Source: Pseudonocardia sp. EC080619-01
GTDB taxonomy: Bacteria; Actinomycetota; Actinomycetes; Mycobacteriales; Pseudonocardiaceae
Assembly (NCBI RefSeq): GCF_001420995.1
Contig: NZ_CP012184.1
Coordinates: 3,642,501 to 3,706,500, forward strand
DNA length: 64,000 bases
Direction of reading: 5' to 3'
A program made the position numbers and the translations under genes. Positions 63,027-64,000 of the stretch are shown here, piece by piece. Under the pieces are notes generated by a model. That model saw only the letters and a list, made by a program, of their open reading frames with translations. It had not been told where the DNA came from and made no database searches. Each line of letters opens with the position of its first letter. Position 1 is the stretch's first letter.

Positions 63027-64000
63027 TGCCAGCCGAGCCCGGCCCGGTCCGTGTCCAGCGCGCGCCGGCCACCCGCGACCAGGTCGACGCCTACCGGTTC
63101 GGTGTGCGCCGGACCGAGGCGGCGCTCGTCCGGGCCGATCCGGTCCCCCTGCACGAGCAGATCCGCTCGCAACGGCGGGCGGTGGTTGCGGGGGCGCTGC
63201 TCGGGCTCCTGGCGCTCGGGGTCGCTGCGCTGCTGCCCGGCGGGGCGACGGACTGGCAGCAGCGGGCGCTGGTGCGCGGGGAGCGCAGCGGGGTGCTCTA
63301 CGCCGTCGCCGCCGGCCCGCCGCGGCTCGTCCCGGTCGCCGATCCCGTCGCCGGCCGGCTCGTCCTCGCCGCGCTCGGCAGGCCCGACGGCGCCGCGGTC
63401 CCGGTCGCGGTGTCCGACGCGGTGCTCGCCACGGCCCCGCGCACCCCGCCCGCCGCCGCACGCGGTGCGGTCGGCGTCGCCCTCGACGGCGCGGCCGTGC
63501 CGCCCGCGTGGGCGGTCTGCGACACCGCGCCCGCGGCCGGCCCCTGGCCGGGGGACGTCACCGTGCTCGCCGGATCGCTGGGTCCCGGCCCGGAGGGAGC
63601 GGGCCCGTCCCTGCTGCTCACCGCCGAGGGCGGTGCGACCTACCTCGTGCACGACGGCCGCAGGCACCGGCTCGACCCGTCCGACCGGGACGCCCTGTCC
63701 GGGCTCGGGCTGCTCGGGGCGCCGGTGCGCCGGGTGGCGGGCGGGCTGCTGTCGGCGATCCCCGAGGGCCCGGCGCTGCGGGTGCCCGCGCCGCGGCCGG
63801 ACGAGGTGCCCGGTCTCGGGAGGGCCGGGGACGTCGTCGTCACCCGGCCGCTGGGGGCGCCCGCCGCGTACCACCTCGTCGTCGACGGGGGTCTCGCGCC
63901 CGTCCCGGTGACCCTCGCCGACGCCGTGCTGTCGCGCAGCGGGCAGGGCCGCCCCACGACCCTGCCGCAGGGCCGGGTGGCGACCGCCCCGGTGGCGACG
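63026..64000 (+). CDS. eccB: Type VII secretion protein EccB, N-terminal 325 residues; 3' end outside window
   Basis: Open from the GTG at 63026 to the window end. The N-terminus TRDQVDAYRFGVRRTEAALV, followed by a cytosolic helix and a single membrane helix (~52-71), is the EccB signature. The extracytoplasmic part (YAVAAGPPRLVPVADPVAGR...) fits the large repeat domain. EccB is a core ring subunit of ESX secretion systems. Position just after truA matches the ESX-4 locus of mycobacteria (eccB4 near truA and rplM), so this is most likely the ESX-4 EccB. Confidence 0.88.
   Translation, partial: MPAEPGPVRVQRAPATRDQVDAYRFGVRRTEAALVRADPVPLHEQIRSQRRAVVAGALLGLLALGVAALLPGGATDWQQRALVRGERSGVLYAVAAGPPRLVPVADPVAGRLVLAALGRPDGAAVPVAVSDAVLATAPRTPPAAARGAVGVALDGAAVPPAWAVCDTAPAAGPWPGDVTVLAGSLGPGPEGAGPSLLLTAEGGATYLVHDGRRHRLDPSDRDALSGLGLLGAPVRRVAGGLLSAIPEGPALRVPAPRPDEVPGLGRAGDVVVTRPLGAPAAYHLVVDGGLAPVPVTLADAVLSRSGQGRPTTLPQGRVATAPVAT

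Noticed and set aside
62979..63911. 310-codon + strand frame overlapping eccB
   Set aside because: Ser/Arg/Pro-rich out-of-frame shadow; the frame starting at 63026 has the EccB signature.

Overview
The window is very GC-rich DNA (an estimated 70% or more) with GTG/TTG starts, many 1-4 nt start/stop overlaps and actinobacterial versions of core genes: a TTG-started rpoB, a lidless ~184-residue adenylate kinase, an mce operon, an F420-type oxidoreductase and an ESX/type VII gene. Codon style, protein sequences and gene content point to Pseudonocardiales, most likely Pseudonocardia or a close relative. The genus is inferred from protein resemblance, not from a search.

About 1-16.4 kb is lipid-related. 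After the tail of an MpaB/DUF2236 oxygenase comes a reverse-strand operon (SCP2 sterol-carrier protein, cytochrome P450, F420-dependent LLM oxidoreductase), divergent from a TetR regulator. A complete mce operon follows: MceG-type ATPase, two YrbE permeases, MceA-F and two Mce-associated membrane proteins. A near-identical palindrome lies in the TetR/SCP2 intergenic region, exactly between the -35 and -10 boxes of the SCP2 promoter, and again upstream of the mce operon. This suggests one repressor ties lipid or steroid import to its oxidation.

From 16.4 kb onward the window is the classical ribosome/RNA polymerase block. It runs rplJ-rplL (with an L10-leader-like hairpin), an antisense acyl-CoA synthetase/cyclase pair, rpoB-rpoC, an antisense esterase, the str operon (rpsL-rpsG-fusA-tuf), the S10-spc operon (rpsJ to rplO), secY-adk-map, then infA-rpmJ-rpsM-rpsK-rpsD-rpoA-rplQ-truA. 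Between map and infA sit a three-gene proton-translocating transhydrogenase operon (pntAa-pntAb-pntB) and an antisense MFS transporter. rplQ encodes an L17 with an extra C-terminal sunset-type module.

The right end (57.2-64 kb) holds a small membrane protein, a five-gene reverse-strand peptide/nickel-type ABC transporter, and the start of eccB, which by position after truA should be the ESX-4 eccB. No tRNA, rRNA, CRISPR array, transposase or phage gene was seen. The most interesting unexplained signals are the shared operator pair, a 31-bp perfect repeat spanning the mceD/mceE and mceE/mceF junctions, and an 89-nt hairpin between tuf and rpsJ whose arm differences are all G-U compatible.
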